From: Caballeronia zhejiangensis
GTDB lineage: Bacteria > Pseudomonadota > Gammaproteobacteria > Burkholderiales > Burkholderiaceae
DNA: 64,000 nucleotides
Reading direction: 5' to 3'
Assembly: GCF_000698575.1 (NCBI RefSeq)
Contig: NZ_JFHD01000003.1
Span: 1-64,000 of the forward strand
Positions 42,653 through 51,512 of the stretch are shown in pieces. The notes under the pieces were generated by a model. The model did no database searches. It worked only from the letters and a program-made list of their open reading frames with translations, and had not been told where the DNA came from. The translations under genes were made by a program, and so were the position numbers. Positions within the stretch are counted from its first letter, which is position 1; every line of letters starts with the position of its first letter.

Positions 42653-42759
42653 ATTGCGGCCACGGAACTGCGTTCGCTTAAGCAATTAGAAAGGAACGGC
42701 AATTGCTCGCGCATCAGGCAAATACATGCAGATAAACGCACAACGCGCGAGGCAAAGAC

Positions 42760-45078
42760 ATGGCCGAATCAGACAATGCCGTTCGCAAGAACGACGCTTA
42801 TCCCTATTCGTCGGGCGGTTGGGGTTCGCTCAAAGCCGTCACCGGCGCGCTCGTTCACGAGAAGGTGCCGCTCAAGGCGAGCACCGTGCTCATGAAGCAG
42901 AACAAGCCCGAAGGCTTCGCGTGCGTGAGCTGTTCGTGGGCCAAGCCCGCCGATCCGCACACCTTCGAGTTCTGTGAAAGCGGCGCGAAAGCAACCGCAT
43001 GGGATCTGACGGCGAAGCGCATGACGCCGCAGTTCTTCGAGCTTCATACGGTGACGCAGCTATGCGCGTGGCATGACCACGATCTCGAGGACGCGGGACG
43101 TCTCACCGCGCCGCTGCGTTACGACGCGGCCACCGACAAGTACGTGAGCGTCTCGTGGCAGGAAGCCTTCGAGGACATCGGCCGCGAACTGCGCGCGCTC
43201 GATCCGAAAAGCGTCGTGTTCTATGCATCGGGCAGAGCATCGCTGGAAACGTCGTACATGTATCAGCTTTTCGCGCGCATGTACGGCACCAACAATCTGC
43301 CCGACAGTTCGAACATGTGCCATGAAAGCACGAGCGTCGGACTGAAGGAAGCGATCGGCGTGGGCGTCGGCACCGTCAGGCTCGAGGACTTCGAGAAGAC
43401 CGACCTCATGTTCTTCCTCGGACAGAACGTCGGGACCAACAGCCCGCGCATGCTGCATCAGCTGCAGGAAGCAAGAAAGCGCGGCGTGCCGATCATCACG
43501 TTCAATCCGCTGCGCGAGCCGGGACTGCTGAAGTTCGCCAACCCGCAGTCGCCCGTCGAGATGATGACGCCCGCGCATACGCTCATCAGCACGCAATATC
43601 ATCAGCTGAAAACGGGCGGCGATACCGCTGCGTTGCTCGGCATCTGCAAGGCCGTCATTCACGCCGACGACCGCGCGAAGGAAGCGAACGAACCGCGCGT
43701 ACTCGATGTCGATTTCATCGAAACGCATACCGTGGGCTTCGAAGCCTTCGCGAATTACGTGCGCGCTGCATCGTGGGACGATATCGAGCGCGTGGCGGGA
43801 CTGCCGCGCGCTGACATGGAAGCCGCCGCCGACGAATACATGCGCGCGAACGCAGTGATGGCCCACTACGGCATGGGCATCACGCAGCACAGGCAGGGCG
43901 TGCAGAACGTACGCATGCTGTGCAATCTGCTCTTTCTGCGCGGCAATGTCGGCAAGCCGGGCGCGGGACCGTCGCCGGTGCGCGGGCATTCGAACGTGCA
44001 GGGGCAGCGCACTGTCGGCATCACCGAGAAGCCGGAGCTCGCGCCGCTCGACAAGCTCGCGAGCCAGTTCGGTTTCGAGCCGCCGCGCGAGAAGGGCATG
44101 AATATCGTCGAAGCGTTCGAAGCCATGCTCGATGGCAAGGTCGGCGCGGTCATCAATCTTGGCGGCAACCTCGTGCGTTCGGTGCCCGACCGCATGCGCA
44201 TCGAACCGGCGTGGCGCGGTCTGAAGCTCACCGTCAATGTCGCGACAAAGCTCAATCGCAGTCATCTCGTGCATGGCGAGAAGTCGTACATTCTGCCGTG
44301 TCTGAGCCGCATCGAGATCGATACGCAAGCGAGCGGCGCGCAGGCTGTCACGATGGAAGACAGCACCGGCTGCATTCACGGTTCGCGCGGCGTCGCGGAG
44401 CCCGCGTCGCCGGATGCGCGCTCGGAGCCGTATATCGTCGCGGAACTGGCGAAGCATACGCTCGGCGAGCGATCGACCATCGACTGGGATCGCTGGCGCA
44501 ACGACTATGCGCTGGTACGCGATGAAATCGCGAAGACGTATCCCGAGAGCTTTCACGACTTCAACGAAAGAATGTGGACGCCCGGCGGTTTTCCTCGCGC
44601 TCTGCCCGCGCGCGAACGCAAGTGGCAGACGAAGAGCGGCAAGGCGGAATTCTTCGTGCCGGAAACGCTCGGCGAAGACCCGGACATGCCCGAACGCGAA
44701 CCCGATTCGCTGCGCCTCATGACGCTGCGCAGCGACAGTCAGTTCAACACGACGATCTATAGTCACGACGATCGCTTTCGCGGCGTCAAGGGCGATCGCA
44801 TGGTGATCTTCATGTGCGAAGCCGACATGGCGCGACACGGCCTCAAGAAAGATGACCGCATCACGCTGCGCACCATTGCCGACGATGGTTTCGATCGGCG
44901 TGTGGCGGGCCTGCGCATACATCCGTATGACATACCGGAAGGATGCATCGCGGGTTATTACCCCGAGTGCAATCCGTTGCTCCCGCTATGGCATTGCGCG
45001 AAGGAAAGCAAGGTGCCGGGCGCGAAGTCGATTCCGGTGTTCATCGTCGAAGTCAACGGCGCGCCGCGCGAACACTGA
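42760..45078 (+). CDS. FdhF/YdeP-family molybdopterin oxidoreductase
   Basis: About 772 aa. The N-terminal cluster CVSCSWAKP ... FEFCESG fits the YdeP/FdhF arrangement, and NMCHESTSVGL carries a Cys at the Mo-coordinating position. The C-terminal DRITLRTIADDG region is the molybdopterin-binding cap. YdeP-type proteins are soluble and lack known partner subunits; in E. coli YdeP is linked to acid resistance. It is the last gene of the glucarate group, 107 bp after the decarboxylase-like gene. The substrate may be formate or another small molecule. Confidence 0.88.
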   Translation: MAESDNAVRKNDAYPYSSGGWGSLKAVTGALVHEKVPLKASTVLMKQNKPEGFACVSCSWAKPADPHTFEFCESGAKATAWDLTAKRMTPQFFELHTVTQLCAWHDHDLEDAGRLTAPLRYDAATDKYVSVSWQEAFEDIGRELRALDPKSVVFYASGRASLETSYMYQLFARMYGTNNLPDSSNMCHESTSVGLKEAIGVGVGTVRLEDFEKTDLMFFLGQNVGTNSPRMLHQLQEARKRGVPIITFNPLREPGLLKFANPQSPVEMMTPAHTLISTQYHQLKTGGDTAALLGICKAVIHADDRAKEANEPRVLDVDFIETHTVGFEAFANYVRAASWDDIERVAGLPRADMEAAADEYMRANAVMAHYGMGITQHRQGVQNVRMLCNLLFLRGNVGKPGAGPSPVRGHSNVQGQRTVGITEKPELAPLDKLASQFGFEPPREKGMNIVEAFEAMLDGKVGAVINLGGNLVRSVPDRMRIEPAWRGLKLTVNVATKLNRSHLVHGEKSYILPCLSRIEIDTQASGAQAVTMEDSTGCIHGSRGVAEPASPDARSEPYIVAELAKHTLGERSTIDWDRWRNDYALVRDEIAKTYPESFHDFNERMWTPGGFPRALPARERKWQTKSGKAEFFVPETLGEDPDMPEREPDSLRLMTLRSDSQFNTTIYSHDDRFRGVKGDRMVIFMCEADMARHGLKKDDRITLRTIADDGFDRRVAGLRIHPYDIPEGCIAGYYPECNPLLPLWHCAKESKVPGAKSIPVFIVEVNGAPREH

Positions 45079-45079
45079 A

Positions 45080-45670
45080 TCATGCAGATCGACGGATGCG
45101 GCGCGCGGAAGCGGGCCGCAAGCAATGCGCGATCGCAAGCGCGCCAAGGGACATCACGGCGAGCGATGCGAGCGGAAACGTTCCGAACGTATTCGCCGCA
45201 ATCGCAGACGGACGACTCTGTGCGACGAGTTGCATGCGGCGCTTTGTCATGCGCGCACCAAGTTCCGACAACTGCGAAGCGAGCGCGCGTTCGGCAGTGG
45301 GCAGCAAGACGGTTTCCTCATCGGCGACGTGATGCATCACTTCACGCATGAGCTGCATGAAACGCGCGTCGTAGGCGGCGTCCTGCGGACCCATCGCGCG
45401 CAGCTTCGCGATGTCTTCGCGCATCTGGTCGTGCTCGGGCTTGCTTTTGGCGAGACGCTCGTCGCCTGCCATTGCCTCGCTCAACGCGGGATAAAAGATT
45501 TCTTCCTCCAGTTGCGCGTGAATTTCAAGTGCAGTACACGCAAGCTCGATGATCGCGCGCTTTCTCCACCACGATGTCTCCGCGTGATAGCGATGAAACG
45601 CCGCCATGACATGCGTGTGATCCATGCGGATCATCGTCGTGATGGAAGGGGAACAGGAAGGCATATCCAC
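45080..45670 (-). CDS. Hemerythrin-like protein with C-terminal membrane segment
   Basis: About 196 aa. A four-helix hemerythrin domain (about 12-150) carries the iron-binding pattern HTHVMAAFHRYH, HAQLEEEIFYP, PEHDQM and HHVADEETVLLP. The C-terminus has a hydrophobic stretch (about 165-185, FPLASLAVMSLGALAIAHCL) that could anchor it. I chose GTG at 45670 because AAGGAG lies 5 nt upstream; an ATG two codons later is the alternative. It converges with the molybdoprotein gene 1 bp apart. Confidence 0.85.
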   Translation of the reverse strand: MDMPSCSPSITTMIRMDHTHVMAAFHRYHAETSWWRKRAIIELACTALEIHAQLEEEIFYPALSEAMAGDERLAKSKPEHDQMREDIAKLRAMGPQDAAYDARFMQLMREVMHHVADEETVLLPTAERALASQLSELGARMTKRRMQLVAQSRPSAIAANTFGTFPLASLAVMSLGALAIAHCLRPASARRIRRSA

Positions 45671-45838
45671 GGTGACTCCTTGGCGGCTTTGCAGCTCTGC
45701 TGTGGTGGTGGGGAAAGACGCGTTATCGTGCTCGCTCCGGCACGACATGCGATCAGCAAGCGTTATTCCGCATCGCATGCGCGGCGGTAGCGGCACGGGA
45801 CTTGCATCGTTCGTGAACTCACTTCTGAAGGAGGGGCC

Positions 45839-46279
45839 ATGAGTATTTTTTCCAATATCCTGAACAAGATCTTCCACCACGACAGCGCACCGGCGAGCAC
45901 CGGCACGGGCACGGCTGCGGGTCAGGCCGCAGCGCCGGCCGGAGGCGCTGCCGCCGCGCCGACGACGTCCACCGCCGCGTCCACGCCCGCACAACCGGCC
46001 GCACAAGCCGCCGCGCCGATGCAGGAAGTGGACGTCGAGGCCGTGCTGACGAAGATGCAGGCGAATCACGGCGAGCAGCTCAACTGGCGCACGTCGATCG
46101 TCGATCTGATGAAGCTGCTCGGTCTGGACAGCAGCCTGTCCGCGCGCAAGGAACTGGCTGCGGAACTGCACTACTCGGGCAACACGGAAGATTCCGCTGC
46201 AATGAATATCTGGCTTCATAAGCAGGTCATGCAGAAGCTCGCGGAAAACGGCGGCAAGGTGCCCGACGAACTCAAGTAA
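45839..46279 (+). CDS. DUF3597 family protein
   Basis: About 146 aa. A short start MSIFSNILNKIFHHD is followed by a Pro/Ala-rich linker (about 17-60) and a globular helical domain with VDVEAVLTKM, LNWRTSIVDLMKLLGLDSSL and ARKELAAELHYSG, diagnostic of DUF3597. A structure of a member is known but its function is not. AAGGAGGGG lies just before the ATG. Confidence 0.9.
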   Translation: MSIFSNILNKIFHHDSAPASTGTGTAAGQAAAPAGGAAAAPTTSTAASTPAQPAAQAAAPMQEVDVEAVLTKMQANHGEQLNWRTSIVDLMKLLGLDSSLSARKELAAELHYSGNTEDSAAMNIWLHKQVMQKLAENGGKVPDELK

Positions 46280-46460
46280 GCGACGCTTTTCATCAGACGG
46301 AAGACGCGCGCGATGGCAGGTCGAAGCGTGCGTCGTCCGCCAGACGGTCGAAACAACAAGAAAAAAACGATACGGACGACGCATTTCCGGGAAGGCACGA
46401 CGCGTCCATCGAAAGGCACGGTAGCTCGAACCTTTCTTTTGCAGTATGCAGGGGAGAAAC

Positions 46461-47006
46461 ATGAACGACAGAGACCAGATTTCCGACGCGGCGCCGCTGG
46501 ACACGGTGCCCAACACGTCCAGCCCGGCCTATGCGAACGCACATCCCGTCACTCGCGCGTTCGATGCTTTCGCAAGCGCAGTCACGAGATGGGCCGGCTC
46601 GCCGGTCGCGTTCGGGCTGGCGGTCATTTGCATCGTGGTCTGGCTGATATCCGGACCGCTATTCAAGTTTTCGGACGGGTGGCAACTCGTCATCAACACG
46701 GGCACGACCATCATCACGTTTCTGATGGTGTTCCTGATTCAGCAGAGCGCGAACAAGGACAGCGTGGCGATGCATCTGAAGCTCAACGAGTTGCTCGCGT
46801 CGCATCGCACGGCGAGCAATCAGCTGATCGGTATCGAAGATGCAACGGAGGAAGAACTGCGCAAGCTGGCCGCCGCTTATTTGCAACTCGCATCGGAAAA
46901 GCAGGGCGGCGAAGCTCCAGCGCGGACCGACGACGGCGCGGCCGCCGACATCGCGCGGCGTCTCGCGCGCGCTCACGCCAAGACCGCGGCCAAGCGGACA
47001 CGATGA
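46461..47006 (+). CDS. Low-affinity iron permease family membrane protein
   Basis: About 181 aa. Two or three hydrophobic segments (about 47-70 and 78-98), with the family sequence NTGTTIITFLMVFLIQQSANKDSVAMHLKLNELL, match the Fet4-like low-affinity iron permease domain. The C-terminal part is cytosolic and charged. GGGGAG lies 5 nt before the ATG at 46461, which excludes the ATG at 46446. An iron transport role is by family name only. Confidence 0.85.
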   Translation: MNDRDQISDAAPLDTVPNTSSPAYANAHPVTRAFDAFASAVTRWAGSPVAFGLAVICIVVWLISGPLFKFSDGWQLVINTGTTIITFLMVFLIQQSANKDSVAMHLKLNELLASHRTASNQLIGIEDATEEELRKLAAAYLQLASEKQGGEAPARTDDGAAADIARRLARAHAKTAAKRTR

Positions 47007-47087
47007 AGTTGCGTTGCGCTGGCATGCACACTGCTGTTGGTCATCGGTAACACTCCGTTTCGACAAAAACTCGCCGGAGAAGTAACG

Positions 47088-47462
47088 ATGACAATTCAGA
47101 GAAAAATCGCCAACTGGCGCAGGGTCGGCCATTTCTGCACGAGACGCCTCGTCGACTACGGCGAGTTGATTCCGATCGAACTCGCTGAAACCAAGAAGCG
47201 CGTGCTGCATGAAGTCGTCGCACTCGTCGCGCTCGCGATCGGCGCGCTGTTCACGCTGTCGTTCGTATCGATCGCGGTGATCGTGACGGCTGTCGGCACG
47301 CCGCATCTCGTGCTGACGGCGTGGTGCGTCGCGGCTGCGTGGCTCGCGGTCGCGGTGATCGCGGTCATCGTGATGATGTCGCGCAAGCCGGCCGAGCCGT
47401 TCCAGTTGCTGCGCAGCGAGTTGCGCCGCGACGTCGATGCCATCAAGGAGGCGACGCAATGA
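47088..47462 (+). CDS. Holin-like/YqjE family membrane protein
   Basis: About 124 aa with two transmembrane segments (about 42-66 and 70-96) between charged ends, as in the YqjE/phage holin superfamily III type. GGAGAAG precedes the ATG at 47088. The stop overlaps the next start by ATGA, as in the yqjE-yqjK pair of E. coli. It is not a phage gene: no other phage functions are near. Confidence 0.8.
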   Translation: MTIQRKIANWRRVGHFCTRRLVDYGELIPIELAETKKRVLHEVVALVALAIGALFTLSFVSIAVIVTAVGTPHLVLTAWCVAAAWLAVAVIAVIVMMSRKPAEPFQLLRSELRRDVDAIKEATQ

Positions 47463-47764
47463 AGCACGCCGAAGCTCAGAGCGTCGTGCTCGCGCGCATG
47501 GCGGAATCGCGCGCGGAGCTGATCGCCGCGCATATGGCCGACGAACCGATGCGAATCGCGCGTGCGCCGCGCCGCGCACTGCCGGCGAGTGCCCGTCCCG
47601 CGCCATGGTTTCTGCGCACGCCCAATGCGGAACTCATCGCGCTCGCGCTGGTGGGTGTCGCGATTCTCGGCTTGCGTCGCACGGTGCAGACGGCGGTCGG
47701 CGCGGGATTGAGCGCGTCGACTCACCGGGCGTTCGGCGATCTGCTCAACGCGCTGCGCGAATGA
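47459..47764 (+). CDS. Small membrane protein, YqjK-like by position
   Basis: About 101 aa. A basic N-terminal half is followed by one hydrophobic segment (about 57-72, ELIALALVGVAILGL) and a short tail. Sequence similarity to YqjK is not obvious to me; the assignment rests on its overlap with the YqjE-like gene. Probably a stress-related inner-membrane protein. Confidence 0.65.
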   Translation: MKHAEAQSVVLARMAESRAELIAAHMADEPMRIARAPRRALPASARPAPWFLRTPNAELIALALVGVAILGLRRTVQTAVGAGLSASTHRAFGDLLNALRE

Positions 47765-47785
47765 TCGTTCGCGGATGAATGGTGT

Positions 47786-47965
47786 TCAACGCCGCGCGCG
47801 CCGCTTCTTCGGCTTGCGCGGCGGCGTGAGCGCGGCCGTCAAGAGAGTCGACGCTTGCCGTTTCGCTTGCGCAGTCGCGCGGCCGCGCGTCGCCCCGATG
47901 ACCGCGTTCGCACCGGAAAACCACATGCTGAGGAAAGGGTTCTTCTTCGCCCAGGGGTTTTTCAT
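47786..47965 (-). CDS. Small basic hypothetical protein
   Basis: About 59 aa beginning MKNPWAKKNPFLSMWFSGAN and ending in a Lys/Arg cluster (PRKPKKRRARR). GGAG lies 7-8 nt upstream of the ATG at 47965. The basic tail suggests nucleic-acid or polyester-granule binding; short 'NPWxxKNPF' proteins occur in polyhydroxyalkanoate-producing Burkholderiaceae, but I cannot assign a role. It lies 29 bp downstream of the hemerythrin gene on the same strand. Confidence 0.6.
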   Translation of the reverse strand: MKNPWAKKNPFLSMWFSGANAVIGATRGRATAQAKRQASTLLTAALTPPRKPKKRRARR

Positions 47966-47994
47966 GATTCGGCTCCGGTGCGCGCTCAAGAGCG

Positions 47995-48537
47995 TCAATG
48001 CAGGCGCATCGTGTTATCGCCTGCGTCCTTCGGGATTTTCGCTTCGAGCTGTTCCTTGCGCTGCATCAGCTTGCTGCCGAGCGCGTCCAGATCGGCTCCG
48101 GACTTGCGCAATTTCGGAAACAGTTCCGATTCTTCTTCCTCGATATGGTGATTCACCATTTCGGACAGCACCTTGAACGTGGCGTCGAAACCCTTGTCGG
48201 ACGGCTTCAGCTGCGTGAACTTCTCGATCAGCACCTTGACGAGATAGTGCTCGACGTAAGCCTCTTCGACATCGGGCCGGTCGTCTTCGTCCAGCGCTTC
48301 CTGCGCGGCCGGGTACAACAACTCTTCTTCGATCATCGCGTGAACCGTCAGTTCTTCGCAGGCGCGGCGCACGAGCGTGGCTTTCGCGTCGAGATCGTCT
48401 GTCTCCGCTTTTTCGAACGCGTCGAACAGCTTTTGCACGGCGCGATGATCGTCGGTCAGCACCTGAATCGCGTCCTGGCTGCGGGCGGCGCCGGACGGGG
48501 CGGTGGTCGTCGGCTGGGTGGAGGGTTGGCGCGGCAT
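47995..48537 (-). CDS. Hemerythrin HHE-domain protein
   Basis: About 180 aa. The HHE helices carry DDHRAVQKLFDAFE, HAMIEEELLYPAAQEAL, VEHYLVKVLIEKF and NHHIEEEESELFPKLR, a complete diiron set. The N-terminal 20 residues are a flexible Ser/Thr/Pro stretch. It probably stores or senses oxygen or NO. AAGGAG precedes the ATG. Distinct from the membrane-tailed hemerythrin at 45080. Confidence 0.9.
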   Translation of the reverse strand: MPRQPSTQPTTTAPSGAARSQDAIQVLTDDHRAVQKLFDAFEKAETDDLDAKATLVRRACEELTVHAMIEEELLYPAAQEALDEDDRPDVEEAYVEHYLVKVLIEKFTQLKPSDKGFDATFKVLSEMVNHHIEEEESELFPKLRKSGADLDALGSKLMQRKEQLEAKIPKDAGDNTMRLH

Positions 48538-48636
48538 CGTGAACTCCTTTTCGGAATGTGGGGTGTCACGATGACGAGCAAAGAGCGGGCCTACGACGCA
48601 TCGCGGGCGATGAAACTAAAAATCGGAACGATGCGT

Positions 48637-49653
48637 TCAGGCCGCGGGTTTGGCCAGCGTGCCGCGTTCCACGACGGGCGCATCGAGCACGAGCTCGTTA
48701 TCGCCGTCCTTGCCGTCGATCAGCGCCATGAGATGCCGCGCGGCGCGCGTGCCGATCTCCAGCGACGGAACGCGTACCGTCGTGAGCGGCGGCTGGGTGA
48801 GCCGCGCCTGTTCGATATCGTCGAAGCCCGTTACCGAAAGATCGTCGGGAACCCGAATGCCCTTCGCGCGGCATTCGTCCAGCAGACCGATTGCCTGTAG
48901 ATCGGTGCCGCAGATGACCACGCTGGGCCGCGCTTCGCCGTCCCACAGTTCGCGCAGCGCCTGCCTGCCGCCTTCAAAGGTGAACGGCGCTTCGACGATC
49001 CATTCGGGTCTCAGATCCAATCCCGCTTCCCTGAGCGCGGCGCGCGTGCCGGCCTGCCGTGCGCGCACGCGTTCGTTGCCGAAGGTCGAGCCGCCGCACA
49101 TCGCGACATGCCGATGCCCGAATCCGACGATGCGTTTCGCCAGCCGGTAAGCCGCGTCGAAATTGGAAAAGCCCACGCAATGCGGATACTGCGTTTCATC
49201 CACCGACCACGTCAGAACATAAGGCAACGCGTACAGGCGCGTGAGTTCGAAAACTTCAGGCGGATGATCGGTGCCGACGAGCACGAGCCCGTCGACGCCG
49301 CGTTCCAGAATCGCACGGAGCAATTCGAGTTCGCGCGCCGGTTTGTATTCGTGACTCGCGATCAGCAACTGATACCCATAACCCCAAAGCGTCTGCTGAA
49401 GCGCCTGAATCGAATCGGCGTAAATGGGATTGTTGAGCGTGGGATAGATGGCCGCGACCGTGCGCGTCTTGCGCGAGGCAAGCGCCTGCGCCGCGCCGTT
49501 GCGCACGTAGCCGAGCTGTTCGACCGCGCGCTGCACATTGGCGAGCGTTTGCGGCTTGACCTGATCCGGCACGGACAAGGCGCGCGACGCGCTGCCGAGC
49601 GAGACGCCCGCCAGCCGCGCGACATCCGCGAGCGTAGCGCGCGTGGGTTTCAT
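48637..49653 (-). CDS. LacI family transcriptional regulator
   Basis: About 338 aa. The HTH ATLADVARLAGVSLGSASRAL (6-26) and hinge helix AAQALASRKTRTVA precede a periplasmic-binding-type ligand domain with SVTGFDDIEQARLTQPPLTTVRVP. The start overlaps the dehydrogenase stop by ATGA, so it is the last gene of the nine-gene operon. It probably controls that operon through the two identical palindromes at 57805 and 57882, and possibly the divergent deoC operon. Confidence 0.92.
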   Translation of the reverse strand: MKPTRATLADVARLAGVSLGSASRALSVPDQVKPQTLANVQRAVEQLGYVRNGAAQALASRKTRTVAAIYPTLNNPIYADSIQALQQTLWGYGYQLLIASHEYKPARELELLRAILERGVDGLVLVGTDHPPEVFELTRLYALPYVLTWSVDETQYPHCVGFSNFDAAYRLAKRIVGFGHRHVAMCGGSTFGNERVRARQAGTRAALREAGLDLRPEWIVEAPFTFEGGRQALRELWDGEARPSVVICGTDLQAIGLLDECRAKGIRVPDDLSVTGFDDIEQARLTQPPLTTVRVPSLEIGTRAARHLMALIDGKDGDNELVLDAPVVERGTLAKPAA

Positions 49654-50753
49654 GATGGGCTGCGCGCGCGTCCATAGGCATCGGCGCGGGCGATGCCTTC
49701 GATCAGCCGCGCAGCCGTCAGCGGCGGCGACATGTGCCGGCTATAGCGCGTGGCGAGCGTGGCGTTTGCGATGAGCGTTTGCTGTGCCGATGTAAGCGGG
49801 GCGTGCTGCCCCAGTTGTGCGAGCGTGAGCGGCAATCCGGTTGCGGTCATGAGCGTGGCCAACGGTTCGATCTCTTCGGGCGATGTATCTTCGACGAACA
49901 ATTGTACAAGCGTGCCGAAGGCGACCAGTTCGCCGTGCATCATCGAGGCCATCGCGGGAATCGCCGTGAGTCCGCGGATCAGCGCATGCGCGAGCGACAG
50001 GCCGCCGCTCTCGAAGCCGACGCCGCTCAACAGCACGGTCGCTTCGATCACGCGTTCGACGGCATCGGTGAGTTCGCCGCGCCGGATGTCGGCGTAGGCG
50101 CGCGCGCCGTCTTCGAGCAGGATCGCGAGCGTCGCGCGCGTGAGCAGCAGCGCGCCCGGCAGCGGCGGCGTGCCGTACGAGTTCAGGCCATCGGCGCGTT
50201 GGCATTGCGCGGCTTCGTACTTCTTGCTGAGCGCATCGCCGATGCCGGCCGCGAAGAGACGCGCGGGCGCGGCGGCGATCAACGCGGTATCGACGATCAC
50301 CGCGTCCGGATTGCGCGGCAACATGTCGATGCCCGCGACGCGATGCGCGTCGTCGTACAGGATGATGAGGCGGCTCGTCGGCGCATCGCTCGAAGCGGCG
50401 GACGGCGCGATCACGATCGGCACGTTCAGCGCCCGGGCGACGCCTTTCGCCGAGTCGATCGTCTTGCCGCCGCCGATGGCCACGACGGCATCCGCGTTGA
50501 GTTCGCGCGCATCGTCGCTCAGCTTCGCGATGACCGCGGCCGTGCATTCGCCGGGAAACGTGACGATGTGCGCGTCTTCGATCGATCGCGTGACTTGCGC
50601 CGACACGCGATCGATGACCGCGCCATCGACGAGCACGAACGCGCGTCGCGCGCCGAGTTCCGCGAGCGTCGATCCGAGCGCGGACAACGCGCCCGGCCCT
50701 TGCGTGTATCGCCCCGGAAAGCCGATGGTTCTCAACGGCGCGTGCGTCGTCAT
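49650..50753 (-). CDS. GldA-type iron/zinc-dependent alcohol dehydrogenase
   Basis: About 367 aa. The glycerol dehydrogenase family is indicated by IGGGKTIDSAKGVA (NAD binding), APSAASSDAPTSRLIILY, and metal-binding His residues in LSLAHALIRGL and MMHGELVAFG. It oxidises a vicinal diol such as glycerol or a similar polyol. The ATG at 50753 was chosen because it overlaps the SDR stop as ATGA; an in-frame ATG 12 bp upstream is the alternative. Confidence 0.88.
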   Translation of the reverse strand: MTTHAPLRTIGFPGRYTQGPGALSALGSTLAELGARRAFVLVDGAVIDRVSAQVTRSIEDAHIVTFPGECTAAVIAKLSDDARELNADAVVAIGGGKTIDSAKGVARALNVPIVIAPSAASSDAPTSRLIILYDDAHRVAGIDMLPRNPDAVIVDTALIAAAPARLFAAGIGDALSKKYEAAQCQRADGLNSYGTPPLPGALLLTRATLAILLEDGARAYADIRRGELTDAVERVIEATVLLSGVGFESGGLSLAHALIRGLTAIPAMASMMHGELVAFGTLVQLFVEDTSPEEIEPLATLMTATGLPLTLAQLGQHAPLTSAQQTLIANATLATRYSRHMSPPLTAARLIEGIARADAYGRARSPS

Positions 50754-51511
50754 GTCATCAGCCATCCGCCGGCCACGTCGATCACCTGGCCGGTGACGAA
50801 CGCGGCTTCATCGGATGTGAGGAACAGGCACGTCGATGCCACTTCGTCGGGCGCGCCGAGCCGCCGCAACGGCGTTTCTTGCGCGACCTTTTCGTTGGCC
50901 TCCCGCGCGACGCCGCGAACGAGCGGCGTATCGATGCGCCCCGGCGCGATCGCGTTCACTGTGATGCCGTGCGGGCCGAGCTCCCCCGCGAGATGCCGCG
51001 TCATGCCGATCAGCGCGGCTTTCGTCGTGCTGTAATGCGCGGCGACGATGTCGAGGTACGCCTTGCCCGCCACCGACGACATCGACACGATGCGTCCGAA
51101 GCGCCGCTCCACCATGCCCGGCGCAAGAATGCGGCAGAAGTTGAAGACGCTGTTCACGTTCACGTCCATCACGCGGCGCCATTCGTCGGGCGACATCTGC
51201 CAGACGGGCATCGGCTTGCCCGCGTGTTTCGGCGAAATGCCCGCGTTGTTGACGAGCGTATCGACCGGACCGAGCGCGGCCTCGATCGCACGGCACGCGG
51301 CTTCGCAGGCGGCGAAATCGCCGACGTCGGCATGGGCGAAATGCACGCCCAGGCCCGCATCGGCGAGACGTCTTGCGAGCGCCGCGCCTGTTTCTTCGTT
51401 GACATCGACGATGCCGACGGCCGCGCCATCGCGCGCATAGCGCTCGACGAGCGCCTCGCCGATGCCGCCGCTGCCACCCGTCACCAGGACCACACGCTTG
51501 TCGTGCCGCAC
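50750..51511 (-). CDS. Short-chain dehydrogenase/reductase
   Basis: About 253 aa. NAD(P)-binding TGGSGGIG, NNAGIS and the catalytic Ser-Tyr-Lys (MSSVAG, YSTTKAAL) are intact. The D in VDVNEETG after the second strand favours NAD. It is separated by 1 bp from the quinone reductase gene. The substrate is unknown, presumably an alcohol or ketone of the compound imported by the upstream transporter. Confidence 0.9.
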   Translation of the reverse strand: MRHDKRVVLVTGGSGGIGEALVERYARDGAAVGIVDVNEETGAALARRLADAGLGVHFAHADVGDFAACEAACRAIEAALGPVDTLVNNAGISPKHAGKPMPVWQMSPDEWRRVMDVNVNSVFNFCRILAPGMVERRFGRIVSMSSVAGKAYLDIVAAHYSTTKAALIGMTRHLAGELGPHGITVNAIAPGRIDTPLVRGVAREANEKVAQETPLRRLGAPDEVASTCLFLTSDEAAFVTGQVIDVAGGWLMT

Positions 51512-51512
51512 G

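Noticed and set aside
47088..47462. Phage holin-like protein as evidence of a prophage
   Set aside because: The family includes the chromosomal YqjE type, the next gene fits a yqjE-yqjK pair, and no lysin, portal, integrase or other phage gene is near.
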